From the NCBI GenBank assembly GCA_963816955.1, contig CAWFME010000009.1, positions 142,616 to 206,615 of the forward strand: a DNA stretch of 64,000 bases, in the 5' to 3' direction. The translations under genes were made by a program, and so were the position numbers. Below the pieces are notes generated by a model. It was not told the origin of the DNA and ran no database searches. It worked only from the letters and a program-made list of their open reading frames with translations. Below, one piece after another: positions 1-8,936 of this stretch (positions are counted from its first letter, which is position 1; every line of letters begins with the position of its first letter). Source of the stretch: DATFQI01 sp963816955. Its GTDB lineage: Bacteria; Actinomycetota; Thermoleophilia; Solirubrobacterales; Solirubrobacteraceae.

Positions 1-111
1 CGGGTCCGGCTCGGCCCGCACGTAGCGCAGCAGCCCGCTGCGCAGCACGCGCAGCACCATCCGCTTGACGGCGATCAGCAGCTTGATGAGCGGACGGGGA
101 AGGCGGGTCAC
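1..111 (-). CDS. N-terminal fragment of an unidentified protein
   Basis: This gene runs leftwards out of the window. Only about 37 codons are visible from a GTG at 111 (beginning MTRLPRPLIKLLIAVKR), giving a basic, leucine-rich N-terminus without a recognisable domain. It diverges from the sulfotransferase gene at 192. The roughly 80 bp between them contain a TATGAT -10-like element at 151-156 that faces the sulfotransferase. By position it may belong to the surface-glycan locus, but its function cannot be told from this fragment. Confidence 0.45.
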   Translation of the reverse strand, partial: MTRLPRPLIKLLIAVKRMVLRVLRSGLLRYVRAEPDP

Positions 112-191
112 GCGGGCGGTGACGGTACTAACTCGACCAGCGCATGCTCCTATGATCCGGCGCTCTGGACCCCCGTGCGCAGCATTCCCCC

Positions 192-1223
192 GTGGCCGTG
201 AGGCCGCTGAAGCCCGCCCCGGGACGCGGCCCGATCTTCCTGGTCGGGGCGATGGGCTCGGGCACCACGCTCCTGCGGTTGATCCTCGACAGCCACGACC
301 GGATCGCGATCCCGCAGGAGACCGGCTTCATGCGCGCCTACGGCGCCCACCAGTTCATCCCGTTCAAGTGGTCCGGCCGGAACTGGGCGCAGCGGATGGG
401 CTGGAGCCGCGAGGAGCTCGACGAGGAGCTGCGCGGCTTCTACGAGCAGATCTTCCGGCGCTACGCAGAGCGTTCCGGGAAGGCCCGCTGGGGCGACAAG
501 ACCCCGCTGCACACGTGGCACGTCGGCGAGATGGCGCGCCTGTTCCCCGACTCGGTCTTCGTCGGCGTGGTGCGCCACCCCGGGGCCGCCGTCGGCTCGA
601 ACATGCGGCGCTGGAGCGAGAGCACCGACGCGGCGATCTCGCACTACCGCCGCTACACGCGCGAGGTGATCCGGCAGGCGGCCCGCCGCCGGCGCCGCTT
701 CGTGCTCGTGCGCTTCGAAGAGCTCGTGACCCACCCGGAGCCCGTGATGCGCGAGCTGCTGGACTGGCTCGGGGAGCCCTGGTCGCCCGCCGTGCTCGAG
801 CACCACGCCGTCCAGCGCGCCCGCGGCGGCCGCCTGAAGGTGGAGGGACGCAGCCGCGCCGACGACCCGATCGACCCGGCCCGTGCCACCCGGTGGCAGG
901 AGCGCCTGGACGCGCGCACCCGGCGGCGGATCGAGCAGCGGCTCGGGCGGCTCGGCGAGTTCCTGGGCTACTCGTTCCAGGACCCCGCCGCTCTCGCGCC
1001 GCTACGCCCCGCCGGCGGCCACGTCGTCGGCGGGCGCGCGGTGCACCGGCGCATCGACCGCTTCCCCGACCTCGACCTGCGCACCCCGGGCACGCCACCG
1101 CCGGCCGACCGCCACCTGCACCCGGGTCGCGTCCAGCCGCGCCCCGTCGGCCAGGGCTTGCCGACGCTGGCCGTGCGGGTCTGGCGCCGGGTGCCCGAGC
1201 CCCTGAGGAAGGTGACCCGCTGA
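192..1223 (+). CDS. PAPS-dependent sulfotransferase family protein
   Basis: Predicted to transfer sulfate from PAPS to a sugar or lipid acceptor. Residues 19-32 form the 5'-phosphosulfate loop (GAMGSGTTLLRLIL). Residues 123-141 (FVGVVRHPGAAVGSNMRRW) fit the 3'-phosphate-binding strand-helix, with Arg-128 and Ser-135 as the expected contacts. At 343 aa it is somewhat longer than the usual 280-300 aa, with a basic, proline-rich C-terminal tail. The GTG at 192 was chosen because the P-loop follows at the normal distance; TATGAT at 151-156 could be its -10. Its stop overlaps the next gene, so the two are probably cotranslated. The acceptor is unknown; the context suggests a surface glycan. Confidence 0.85.
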   Translation: MAVRPLKPAPGRGPIFLVGAMGSGTTLLRLILDSHDRIAIPQETGFMRAYGAHQFIPFKWSGRNWAQRMGWSREELDEELRGFYEQIFRRYAERSGKARWGDKTPLHTWHVGEMARLFPDSVFVGVVRHPGAAVGSNMRRWSESTDAAISHYRRYTREVIRQAARRRRRFVLVRFEELVTHPEPVMRELLDWLGEPWSPAVLEHHAVQRARGGRLKVEGRSRADDPIDPARATRWQERLDARTRRRIEQRLGRLGEFLGYSFQDPAALAPLRPAGGHVVGGRAVHRRIDRFPDLDLRTPGTPPPADRHLHPGRVQPRPVGQGLPTLAVRVWRRVPEPLRKVTR

Positions 1224-2817
1224 CCAAGGTGAGCGTGATCGTCCCGGTCTTCAACCCGGGCTCCGACATCGACGATTGCATCGAGTCGCTGCTCGGCCAG
1301 ACCATGCCCGGGGGGGAGATCGAGCTGATCTTCGTCGACGACGGCTCGACCGACGGCACGCCCGCCCGCCTGGACGAGCTGGCCGCCCGCCACGCCCATG
1401 TGCGGGTCCAGCACATCCCCAACTCGGGCTGGCCCGGCAAGCCGCGCAACATCGGGATCGACATGGCTCAGGGCGAGTACGTCTACTTCGTCGACAACGA
1501 CGACTGGCTCGAGCGCGACGCGATCGAGCGCCTGCACGCGATGGCCGTGCAGGACCGCGCGGACATCGTCGTCGGCAAGGTCGTCGGGCACGGCAAGGAC
1601 GTGCCGCTGCGGATCTTCGAGTCCACCCAGCATGCGATCGCCTTCGACTCCGACCGCCTGCTCGGGCTGCTGAGCCGCACAAGCTGTTCCGCCGCCGCCT
1701 GCTGGACGAGCGCGGCCTGCGCTTCCCGGAGGGCCGCCGCCGCCTGGAGGACCACGTCTTCGTGGTCGGCGCCTACTTCGCCGCCGAGCGGATCTCCGTG
1801 CTGGCCGACCGCCCCGTCTACCACTGGATGCGCCGGGAGGATCAGGACAACGCCTCCTACCGGCGCTTCGACGCCGAGGGCTACTTCGGCAACGTGCGCG
1901 AGGTGCTCGACCTGGTCGTGGCCAACACGGAGCCCGGCCCGTTCCGCGAGGAGCTGCTGCGCCACTGGTACCGCGGCAAGATGCTCGGCCGCGATCGGCG
2001 GCAAGCAGCTGGCTCTGGCGCGAGGAGGACTTCCGGCGGGAGCTGTTCGAGGCGGTCCGCCCGCTCGCGATCGAGCGCTTCGGCGAGGAGAGCGACGAAC
2101 GGCTGCCGTTCAACCTCGGCTGCGGGCCCGAGCTGCTGCGGCGGGGCGAGTTCGACGCGCTCGGGCGGATGTCGCGCTTCGAGCGGCGGATCACGCCGGT
2201 CGTGCGCATCCGCCGCATCGAGCGCGGCGGCACGCACCTCGTGCTGCAGCTCGAGTCGTGGTACGGCGCCCCGGGCCCGCGCGTGCGCTTCGAGCGCCGC
2301 GGCAAGCGGACGTTCTGGTTGCCGCCGACGGAGAACCTCAGCGAGGCGGTCCCCGAGGAGGACCGCGAGGTGACCGGCGAGCTGCGCCGGGCGAACGCCG
2401 ACGTGTTCCTGCACAACGTCGAGGACGAGAGCGAGTACCTGCTGCCCGCCCGCACCGAGGCCAAGCAGCACGTCGAGGAGAACGGGCGCGTGCGCGTGCG
2501 GCTGCACACCGCCGTCCCGATCGCCCCGACGGCCGCCGCGGCAGGCGGCCCGCTGCCGCCCGGGCGCTGGGAGGTGCGGATCGCCGTCACCGTCGCCGGC
2601 TTCCGCCACGATCGTGCCCGTGCCGCGAGCAGGCGAGCCGCTGGTCGTCACGACCTACGCCCCGGGCCGGATCGTGGTCGGCGACGCGCCCCCGCCCGCG
2701 CCGGGCGCGGCGGTGCGCGCCTACCGGCGGCTGCCGTGGCCGGCGGTCGCGACGCTCAGGAGGTTCCGGGAGAAGGCCCCTAAGCGGGCAAGAGCCGTCG
2801 CAGCGCGCCGGGGCTGA
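1220..2817 (+). CDS. Family 2 glycosyltransferase with C-terminal beta-rich region (frameshifted)
   Basis: The N-terminus VSVIVPVFNPG, the IFVDDGSTDGT nucleotide-sugar motif and YFVDNDDWL define a GT-A fold family 2 glycosyltransferase. The catalytic part covers roughly residues 1-250. The remaining 280 residues (FERRITPVVRIRRIERGG onward) look like a separate beta-rich domain. The frame is lost near 1676, 1993 and 2610; the protein pieces join smoothly if single bases are corrected, so sequencing error is likelier than decay. No ATG is present. Either CTG at 1220, overlapping the upstream TGA and 7 nt after AGGAAGG at 1206-1212, or GTG at 1229 starts the gene. The 3' end overlaps the convergent methyltransferase gene by 38 bp. 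The sugar specificity is unknown. Confidence 0.8.
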
Positions 2818-3556
2818 CCCGGCCGAGGTCGCGGCGGGCGGCGCGGCGCAGGTCGCGCACGCCGTTGCGCCGGCTGGAGCCCTGATCGCGCAGGTCGCGC
2901 AGCACGGGCCACACGCGCGAGGCGAGCACGGCCTCGGGCTCGAGCACGCCGCGGCGCTCGATCACGTCGGCCGGGACGTCCTGCGGGTCGGGCACGACCA
3001 TCTGCTCGAGCAGCAGGTCCTGGCGCAGCGAGAGCGCGCGGTTGGCGGGGTCGAGCGCGAGCACGAGCAGCAGCCCGGTCGGCTGGGTGCCCACGCGCAG
3101 GCAGATCAGGTCGGGCCGGTGCCGGGCGAGGATGCCGAGCACCTTGTAGACGTCGCCGGTCCAGGCGCGCGTGCGGCGGTCGCGACTGGCCTCCTCGACC
3201 GTGCGCGGGAGGATGTCGTCGAAGACGATCACGCCCGTCCACGGCGACAGCCGCTCGACGCCGATGAAGTCGCGCAGCGCGAACTCGGCGAGGTGCATGC
3301 CGTCGATGAAGGCCAGGTCGGGCTTGGCGCCGCCGAGCGGCTTGAGCGGCTTCGGCCGCGCGAAGAACTCGTCGCTGGTCTCGCGCAGCAGCTGCACGTT
3401 GTCGCCGAGCTCGACGCGCAGGTTGAACGCCGGGTCGACGCCGAGCGCCGGGCAGTCGGCGAGCGCGAGGCTGTCGCCGTGGCGCAGGCCGATCTCGAGG
3501 TAGGCGCGCGGGCGCACCGCCTCGTGCAGGCCCTTGAGGAACTCGAGGTACTCCAC
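2780..3556 (-). CDS. Class I SAM-dependent methyltransferase (Methyltransf_24-like)
   Basis: 258 aa. Residues 19-32 (YLEIGLRHGDSLAL) are the SAM-binding motif I, residues 80-88 (DLAFIDGMH) and 109-114 (VIVFDD) the later strands. This pattern is typical of the Methyltransf_24 group common in sugar and cephalosporin-hydroxylase-like clusters. It probably O-methylates a sugar of the surface polymer made by this locus; this is inferred from context only. The start is GTG at 3556, 7 bp after a TAGGGT -10 element, so the mRNA would be leaderless. It is transcribed divergently from the second sulfotransferase and convergently with the upstream glycosyltransferase. Confidence 0.8.
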   Translation of the reverse strand: MEYLEFLKGLHEAVRPRAYLEIGLRHGDSLALADCPALGVDPAFNLRVELGDNVQLLRETSDEFFARPKPLKPLGGAKPDLAFIDGMHLAEFALRDFIGVERLSPWTGVIVFDDILPRTVEEASRDRRTRAWTGDVYKVLGILARHRPDLICLRVGTQPTGLLLVLALDPANRALSLRQDLLLEQMVVPDPQDVPADVIERRGVLEPEAVLASRVWPVLRDLRDQGSSRRNGVRDLRRAARRDLGRVSPGALRRLLPA

Positions 3557-3563
3557 GCAGTGG

Positions 3564-3577
3564 ACCCTAGCTAGAGT
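3564..3577. promoter_or_regulatory. Overlapping divergent -10 elements in a near-palindrome
   Basis: The 14 bp ACCCTAGCTAGAGT give TAGGGT on the minus strand, 7 bp before GTG at 3556, and TAGAGT on the plus strand (3572-3577), 8 bp before GTG at 3586. Both fit leaderless transcription. RNA polymerase can hardly occupy both at once, so the two genes should compete for initiation. Confidence 0.55.
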
Positions 3578-3585
3578 CCCTGCGC

Positions 3586-4452
3586 GTGAGCTGGAAGGAC
3601 ACGGTCAACGGCGCGCTGCGCCGCACGGGCTACGAGCTGCGCCGCAGCTCGGGCGCGCCGAAGGCCCGCGCCGCCAGGGGTGGGCGGGGGCGGTCTCCGA
3701 AGGTCCGCCCGGGCGACCGGCTGCTCGAGCAGCCCGGCTTCGTGATGTGCACGCTGCGCTCGGGCTCGACGCTGCTGCGCGTGCTGCTCGACAGCCACTC
3801 GCAGATCCACTGCCCGCACGAGATCCACCTGCGCTACCTCTCCGTCGGGCTCGACGCCAAGTGGGTCGAGCGCTCGATGAAGGAGATGGGCCTCGACCAG
3901 GAGAAGCTCGAGTACCTGCTCTGGGACCGCGTCCTGCAGCGCCAGCTCGCCGGCTCGGGCAAGCCGCGGCTGGTGACCAAGACCCCCAACGACGTCTTCA
4001 TCGCCGACCGGATCAAGACCGCCTGGCCCGACGCGAAGCTGATCTTCCTGCTGCGCCATCCGGCCGCGATCCTGCGCTCGCGCCAGGACTACCAGGGCGA
4101 GGACGCCGACCCCGAGAAGAACGTCGACCTGATCCGCCGCTACTGCGAGGCGCTCGAGGCCGCCCGCCAGAAGTACGACGGCGTCACGGTCCGCTACGAG
4201 GAGCTGACGGCCGACCCCGAGCCGACGCTGCGGCGGGTGTGCGAGCACCTCGGCGTCCCGTTCGAGGCGGGCATGCTCTCCTACGGCGAGCAGGACCACG
4301 GGCGCTTCAAGTCCGGCCTCGGCGACTGGAACGAGAAGATCAAGAGCGGGCGCATCCAGGCCCCCGCGCCGCCGCCCGAGGACGTTCCGGAGCCGCTGCG
4401 CCCGATCGCCGCCACGTGGGGCTACCTGCCGCAGACGGCCGCGACGCCCTGA
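3586..4452 (+). CDS. Second PAPS-dependent sulfotransferase family protein
   Basis: 288 aa, close to the usual family length. The 5'-PSB loop is at residues 55-67 (CTLRSGSTLLRVL). The 3'-PB segment starts at residue 152 (LIFLLRHPAAILRSRQDY). The N-terminal 45 residues are basic and low in complexity. This protein is only distantly similar to the one at 192, so the locus may add sulfate at two positions or to two acceptors. The start is GTG 3586, set 8 bp after the TAGAGT element. Its TGA overlaps the start region of the family 4 glycosyltransferase. Confidence 0.83.
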   Translation: MSWKDTVNGALRRTGYELRRSSGAPKARAARGGRGRSPKVRPGDRLLEQPGFVMCTLRSGSTLLRVLLDSHSQIHCPHEIHLRYLSVGLDAKWVERSMKEMGLDQEKLEYLLWDRVLQRQLAGSGKPRLVTKTPNDVFIADRIKTAWPDAKLIFLLRHPAAILRSRQDYQGEDADPEKNVDLIRRYCEALEAARQKYDGVTVRYEELTADPEPTLRRVCEHLGVPFEAGMLSYGEQDHGRFKSGLGDWNEKIKSGRIQAPAPPPEDVPEPLRPIAATWGYLPQTAATP

Positions 4453-5703
4453 GCGGACGTCGCGAGTCGCGCCGGCGCCGCGCGCTCGGCCCGCTCGCCG
4501 TCGCGCTGCACCGCGCCGTGGTCGGCGCGCTCGCCCTGGCCATCGGCCGCCGCGGTCGCGGGGAGCCGGAATCGGACCCCGCCCGCCCGGTCCGCTTCCT
4601 GCTCGCCCACGCCTGGGGCTTCGGCGGCACGATCCGCACCACGCTGACGCTCTCGGGGGCGCTCGCGGGCGCCGGGCGCGACGTCGAGATCGTCAGCGTC
4701 CTGCGCCGCCGCGAGCGGCCGTTCTTCGCGCTGCCCGAGGGCGTGCGCGTGCGCGCGCTCGAGGACCGGCGCTCGCAGAGCCGCGCCGCTCGCGCGCTCG
4801 GCCGGCTCCCGAGCCTGCTGATCCACCCCGAGGACTACGCCTACCCGTGGTGCAGCCTGTGGACCGACGTGCGGCTGCTGCGCGGCCTGCGCGCGCTGCG
4901 CGGCGGGACGCTGGTCGCCACGCGGCCCGCGCTGAACCTGCTCGCGGCCCGGCTCGCCCACCCGTCGGTGACCGTGATCGGGCAGGAGCACCTCAACTTC
5001 GGCGCCCACCGGCCGCGGCTGGCCGCCGACCTGCGCCGCCACTACGGCCGCCTGGACGCGCTCACCGTGCTCAGCGCGGACGACCTGGGCGACTACGGCG
5101 CCCTGCTCGGCGGCGCGCGTGCGGCAGATCCCCAACCCGGTCGAGGAGCTCGACGGCGGGACCTCCGACGGCACGGCCAAGGTCGTCGTCGCCGCGGGGC
5201 GGCTGAACACCCAGAAGGGCTTCGACCTGCTGATCGAGGCCTGGCGCCCGGTCGCGCGGCGCCACCCGGACTGGACGCTTCGGATCTACGGCTCCGGCCC
5301 CGAGCGGGCCGCGCTCGAGCGCGCGGCGGCGGGCCTGCCGGTCGAGCTGCCCGGCCGCACCGACGCGCTCGGCGCGGCGATGGCCGCCGGCTCGCTGTTC
5401 GTCCTGTCCTCGCGCTGGGAGGGCTTCGGGCTCGTGCTCGTGGAGGCGATGGGCAAGCGGCTGCCCGTGGTCAGCTTCGACTGCCCGCGCGGGCCCTCGG
5501 ACATCGTCACCCCCGGCGAGGACGGGCTGCTCGTGCCACCCGAGGACGTGCCGGCGCTGACGGCCGCGCTGCTCGAGCTCATCGAGGACCAGCCGCGGCG
5601 CGCCCGGATGGCCGCCGCCGCCCGCGAGACGGCGCGGCGCTACGAGGCCGCCGCGATCGTGCCTCACTGGGATGCGCTCTTGCGGGATCTCAACGGCGCC
5701 TAG
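4449..5703 (+). CDS. Family 4 (GT-B) glycosyltransferase (frameshifted)
   Basis: The N-terminal Rossmann domain (VRFLLAHAWGFGGTIRTTL) holds the glycine-rich acceptor loop. The C-terminal donor domain shows VVVAAGRLNTQKGFDLLIEAW, then LFVLSSRWEGFGLVLVEAM, with the E-x7-E motif of retaining GT4 enzymes. The frame changes once near 5115; the two halves are otherwise contiguous. No ATG or GTG lies near the expected start. CTG at 4449 overlaps the upstream TGA, and the first GTG in frame is about 70 bp further on. It probably elongates the surface glycan at the cytoplasmic face of the membrane. Sugar and linkage are unknown. Confidence 0.82.
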
Positions 5704-5704
5704 C

Positions 5705-5710
5705 TAGTCT
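5705..5710 (+). promoter_or_regulatory. -10 element (TAGTCT) for the CDP-alcohol transferase operon
   Basis: TAGTCT ends 9 bp before the TTG start at 5720, a leaderless arrangement matching several other promoters in the window. It lies immediately after the stop of the preceding gene and gives the polyol-transfer genes their own start point. Confidence 0.5.
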
Positions 5711-5719
5711 CCTCCGGCC

Positions 5720-7552
5720 TTGACCAGCGGCGTGACTGACACGACGAGGGAAGTCGGAGCGGGCGCGCCTGGGACGCGCGCGCCCGTGGGCGACCCCACG
5801 GCCGTGACGACCGCGATCGTCCTCGCCGCCGCGCCCGCGGCCGACGGGAGCTGCGCGGCGCTGCTGCCGTGGGAGGGCGCCACCGTGCTCGAGCGGCTGC
5901 TCGGCCAGCTCGCCGGCCTGGCCATCGGCGATGTGCGCGTGCTCGCGCGCCCCGCCCACGAGGCGGCCGTGCGCGCCGTCGCGGGCGACCGCGTGCGCGT
6001 CTCCGGCGGTACCGACGCCGACCTGCGCGCGATCGCGGCCGCGGCCGCCGAGCCCGGCGGCGCGGGCATCGTGATCCTCCCGGGCGAGGTCGTCACCCAC
6101 CGCGAGGCGCTCGCGGGCCTGCTCAAGGACCCGCGCGTCGTGACCGGCACGCTGCTGGGCGGCGGCCGCCGCGCCGGCGAGCTCGTCTTCCGGGTGCGCT
6201 CCAAGCGCGGCCGCGTGATCAGCTCCGCATCGCCCTACCACTCGGCGCACAGGCCCACGAGCGTGTTCCTCGGGCGTGCTCAAGGTGGCCGCCGCGGACC
6301 GGCCCGTGCTCGCCGCTTCCGCGGCGCGGCTGGCCGAGCTCGTCGCCGACCCCCCGGCCGAGTGGCGCGACGAGCTCGCGCGCAAGCAGGAGATCTGGCG
6401 CGCCGGCGCTGTGGCGCTCGGCGCAGCCCGGCGAGGACGAGCCCGAGGAGGGTGAGGGCGAGGACGAGCCCGCTCGACGAGTTCGCCGACGAGCCCGAGG
6501 AGGAGCCCACGCCCGCCGACATGCCGCTGTCGGCCGAGGACGAGGTGCTGCTGCGCGGCAAGCTCGCCGCCGCGCCCGAGGACGCGGCCGCCCTGGCGCT
6601 CGTCGGAATGGTGCGCGCCGGCACCCACGTCGGCGTCAACCGCCTGCGGCGGCTGTTCTGGGCCCGGCCCCTCTCGCCCGAGGCGGCCGCGGGCGCGGAG
6701 CTGCGGATCCGCGACTACGACGAGGACAAGGTCCTGCTCGACTCGGCCGTGAAGGCCTCCGACGGCTTCTTCACGACCTTCTTCGTCTCCACCTACTCGC
6801 GCTACCTCGCCCGCTGGGCGGCGCGTCGCGGCTTCACCCCCAACCAGGTCACCACCGTCTCGCTGCTGATCGGGTTCCTGGCCGCGGCCGGGTTCGCCAC
6901 GGGCGAGCGCTGGGGCCTCGTCGCGGGCGCGATCCTGCTGCAGGCCGCCTTCACCACCGACTGCGTCGACGGTCAGCTCGCCCGCTACACGCGCACGTTC
7001 TCCAAGCTCGGCGCCTGGCTGGACTCGATCTTCGACCGCACGAAGGAGTACGTCTGCTTCGCCGGCCTGGCGATCGGCGCCTCGCGCTCCGGCGATCCCG
7101 TGTGGACGCTCGCCTGCGCCGCGATCACGCTCCAGACGGCGCGGCACTTCTCGGACTTCTCCTTCGGCGCCGGCCAGTCGCGCCTGATCGGGGACATCGA
7201 GCAGCCGCCGGTGGAGCGCTCGCAGGACGCCGGCGGCCTCGCCGCGGCCGAGCGCCGCGCGCTGGCGGCCGGGCTTCCAGCCGGCGAGGCGGAGCCCGCC
7301 CCGCGTCCGGCGCCGCCGCCCCAGCCGCTGTCGCGGCGCGTGCTGCGGGCGTGGCACACGATCGACCGGCTGCCCGGCGTGCGCTGGGTCAAGAAGATGG
7401 CCGCGTTCCCGATCGGCGAGCGCTTCGCCGCGATCTCGCTCACCGCCGCGCTGTTCGACCCGCGCGTGACGTTCGTCGTGCTGCTGGCCTGGGGCGGCTT
7501 CGCCGTCGTGTACACCCTCAGCGGGCGCGTGCTGCGCTCGATCGCACGATGA
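5720..7552 (+). CDS. Nucleotidyltransferase-like domain fused to CDP-alcohol phosphatidyltransferase (frameshifted)
   Basis: About 610 aa. The first 190 residues (AIVLAAAP... VLERLLGQL... GGTDADL) resemble a NTP-transferase domain. From about residue 330 the protein is a membrane CDP-alcohol phosphotransferase. The diagnostic motif is DCVDGQLAR, then G and two Asp (GAWLDSIFD), all catalytic residues present, around nt 6958-7038. The frame is disturbed near 6280 and 6470. The layout resembles bifunctional inositol-phosphate enzymes and the DUF5941 proteins of streptomycetes. From memory, in streptomycetes this part and the next gene form one protein. It likely joins a CDP-polyol to a membrane acceptor. 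The TTG start sits 9 bp after a -10 element; the next gene overlaps by ATGA. Confidence 0.78.
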   Translation: MTSGVTDTTREVGAGAPGTRAPVGDPTAVTTAIVLAAAPAADGSCAALLPWEGATVLERLLGQLAGLAIGDVRVLARPAHEAAVRAVAGDRVRVSGGTDADLRAIAAAAAEPGGAGIVILPGEVVTHREALAGLLKDPRVVTGTLLGGGRRAGELVFRVRSKRGRVISSASPYHSAHRPTSVFLGRAQGGRRGPARARRFRGAAGRARRRPPGRVARRARAQAGDLARRRCGARRSPARTSPRRVRARTSPLDEFADEPEEEPTPADMPLSAEDEVLLRGKLAAAPEDAAALALVGMVRAGTHVGVNRLRRLFWARPLSPEAAAGAELRIRDYDEDKVLLDSAVKASDGFFTTFFVSTYSRYLARWAARRGFTPNQVTTVSLLIGFLAAAGFATGERWGLVAGAILLQAAFTTDCVDGQLARYTRTFSKLGAWLDSIFDRTKEYVCFAGLAIGASRSGDPVWTLACAAITLQTARHFSDFSFGAGQSRLIGDIEQPPVERSQDAGGLAAAERRALAAGLPAGEAEPAPRPAPPPQPLSRRVLRAWHTIDRLPGVRWVKKMAAFPIGERFAAISLTAALFDPRVTFVVLLAWGGFAVVYTLSGRVLRSIAR

Positions 7553-8205
7553 CCGCCACCGTCGCCCCCGCCGAGGAGCGCCCGTCGCTGCCCGACAACT
7601 ACGTCGTCTACCGCGACGACGGGCCGGTCGCGCACGCGATCGGGGGCGCCCTCGGCACGCGCCTGGCGCTGCCGGCGATGGGGCTGCTGCTGCTCGGCGT
7701 GGTCGGGATCCTCGCGCTCGCCGCGGCGACCGGCTCCGACGCCCCGCTCGGCGTGGCCGCCGCCGGCGTCGCCTGGCTGCTGCTGACGCACGGGATCACC
7801 ACGGTCCGGCGGCCGAAGGAGAGCTTCAGGTGGGCGGTGCCCTCGCTCGTCCGGATCGGCGAGTACGCGACGCTGGCCTGGCTGGCCGCCGCCGACGACG
7901 CCGTTCCGGCCGCGTTCGCGCTGATCGCGGCGCTGACCTACCGCCACTACGACCTCGTGTACCGGCTGCGCCACCGCGCCGAGCTGCCGCCGCGCTGGCT
8001 GAACCGGCTGGCGGCGGGCTGGGACGGGCGCGTCATCATCGCCTGGCTGCTGCTGGCGCTCGGCGCGCTGCCGGCGGCGATGTACGTATGGGCCGCCCTG
8101 CTCGGGGTCGTGTCCGTGGCCGAGACCGTCGTCTCCTGGCGCCGCTTCGAGCGCGAGCGCCGGACGGCGGGAGAATTCGACGAGCTGGAGGGAGAGGGCG
8201 AATGA
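7549..8205 (+). CDS. DUF5941-like integral membrane protein
   Basis: 218 aa with about five hydrophobic segments and the sequence ALTYRHYDLVYRLRH in the middle, as in the C-terminal part of DUF5941 proteins. The biochemical role is not established. Because the ATG overlaps the preceding stop and the homologous streptomycete protein appears (from memory) to be a fusion of both, it probably works in complex with the CDP-alcohol transferase. The C-terminus is acidic (GEFDELEGEGE) and overlaps the next gene by ATGA, continuing the operon. Confidence 0.7.
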   Translation: MTATVAPAEERPSLPDNYVVYRDDGPVAHAIGGALGTRLALPAMGLLLLGVVGILALAAATGSDAPLGVAAAGVAWLLLTHGITTVRRPKESFRWAVPSLVRIGEYATLAWLAAADDAVPAAFALIAALTYRHYDLVYRLRHRAELPPRWLNRLAAGWDGRVIIAWLLLALGALPAAMYVWAALLGVVSVAETVVSWRRFERERRTAGEFDELEGEGE

Positions 8206-8936
8206 TCGGGATGGTGCTGGCCGCGGGTGCGGGGCGACGGCTCGGCGAGGACACCGCCGAGCTGCCGAAGACGCTGCTGACCGTGGACGGCGACCGCACG
8301 ATCCTCGACGTCGCGCTCGGCAACTTCGCCGCCGTCGGGCTGCGCGAGGCCGTGATCGTCACGGGCTTCGCCTCCGAGAAGATCGACGAGCGCCTCGACG
8401 CGCTCCGCGAGCGCCACGGCCTGATCCTGGACACCGTCTTCAACCCGAAGGCGCTCGAGTGGAACAACGCCTACTCGCTGTGGTGCGCGCGCGATCACTT
8501 CGGCCGCGGCGTGCTGCTCGCCAACGGCGACACCGTCCACCCCTCCTCGGTCGAGGAGGTGCTGATGCACGCGCAGGGCACCGCCGACCTCGTGCTGGCG
8601 CTCGACCAGCACAAGCTGCTCGGCGAGGAGGAGATGAAGGTCCACGTGACCGAGGACGGCTTCCTGGACCGCATCAACAAGGCGCTGGACCCCGCGAGCG
8701 CCCAGGGCGAGTACATCGGCGTCACGCTGATCGAGCCGCACGCCGCCGGCCCGCTGGCGGGCGCGCTCGAGGCCACCTTCAACCGCGACCCGCAGCTGTA
8801 CTACGAGGACGGCTTCCAGGAGCTCGCCGACCGCGGCGGCCGGGTCGCGACGGCGCCGATCGGCGCGGTCGCGTGGGTCGAGGTCGACGACCACGCCGAC
8901 CTCGCCCGCGCCCGGGAGGTCGCGTGCCACTGCTGA
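8202..8936 (+). CDS. Sugar/polyol-phosphate cytidylyltransferase-like nucleotidyltransferase
   Basis: 244 aa, single GT-A-like NTP-transferase domain. The N-terminal loop MVLAAGAGRRLG is the nucleotide-binding signature. LPKTLLTVDGDRTILD holds the conserved lysine, and LLANGDTV is the metal-binding Asp motif. Members of this group (LicC, inositol-1-phosphate and phosphocholine cytidylyltransferase-like) activate a phosphorylated alcohol with CTP. Beside a glycerol-1-phosphate dehydrogenase-like enzyme and two CDP-alcohol transferases, the obvious inference is synthesis of a CDP-polyol. The start is ATG overlapping the upstream TGA. The substrate is not shown by sequence; inositol or glycerol phosphate are both possible. 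Confidence 0.8.
   Translation: MIGMVLAAGAGRRLGEDTAELPKTLLTVDGDRTILDVALGNFAAVGLREAVIVTGFASEKIDERLDALRERHGLILDTVFNPKALEWNNAYSLWCARDHFGRGVLLANGDTVHPSSVEEVLMHAQGTADLVLALDQHKLLGEEEMKVHVTEDGFLDRINKALDPASAQGEYIGVTLIEPHAAGPLAGALEATFNRDPQLYYEDGFQELADRGGRVATAPIGAVAWVEVDDHADLARAREVACHC

Noticed and set aside
65..3574. A 1169-residue open frame on the plus strand
   Set aside because: It is low-complexity Arg/Ala/Pro except where it carries the true glycosyltransferase segment. At this GC content long stop-free shadow frames are expected.
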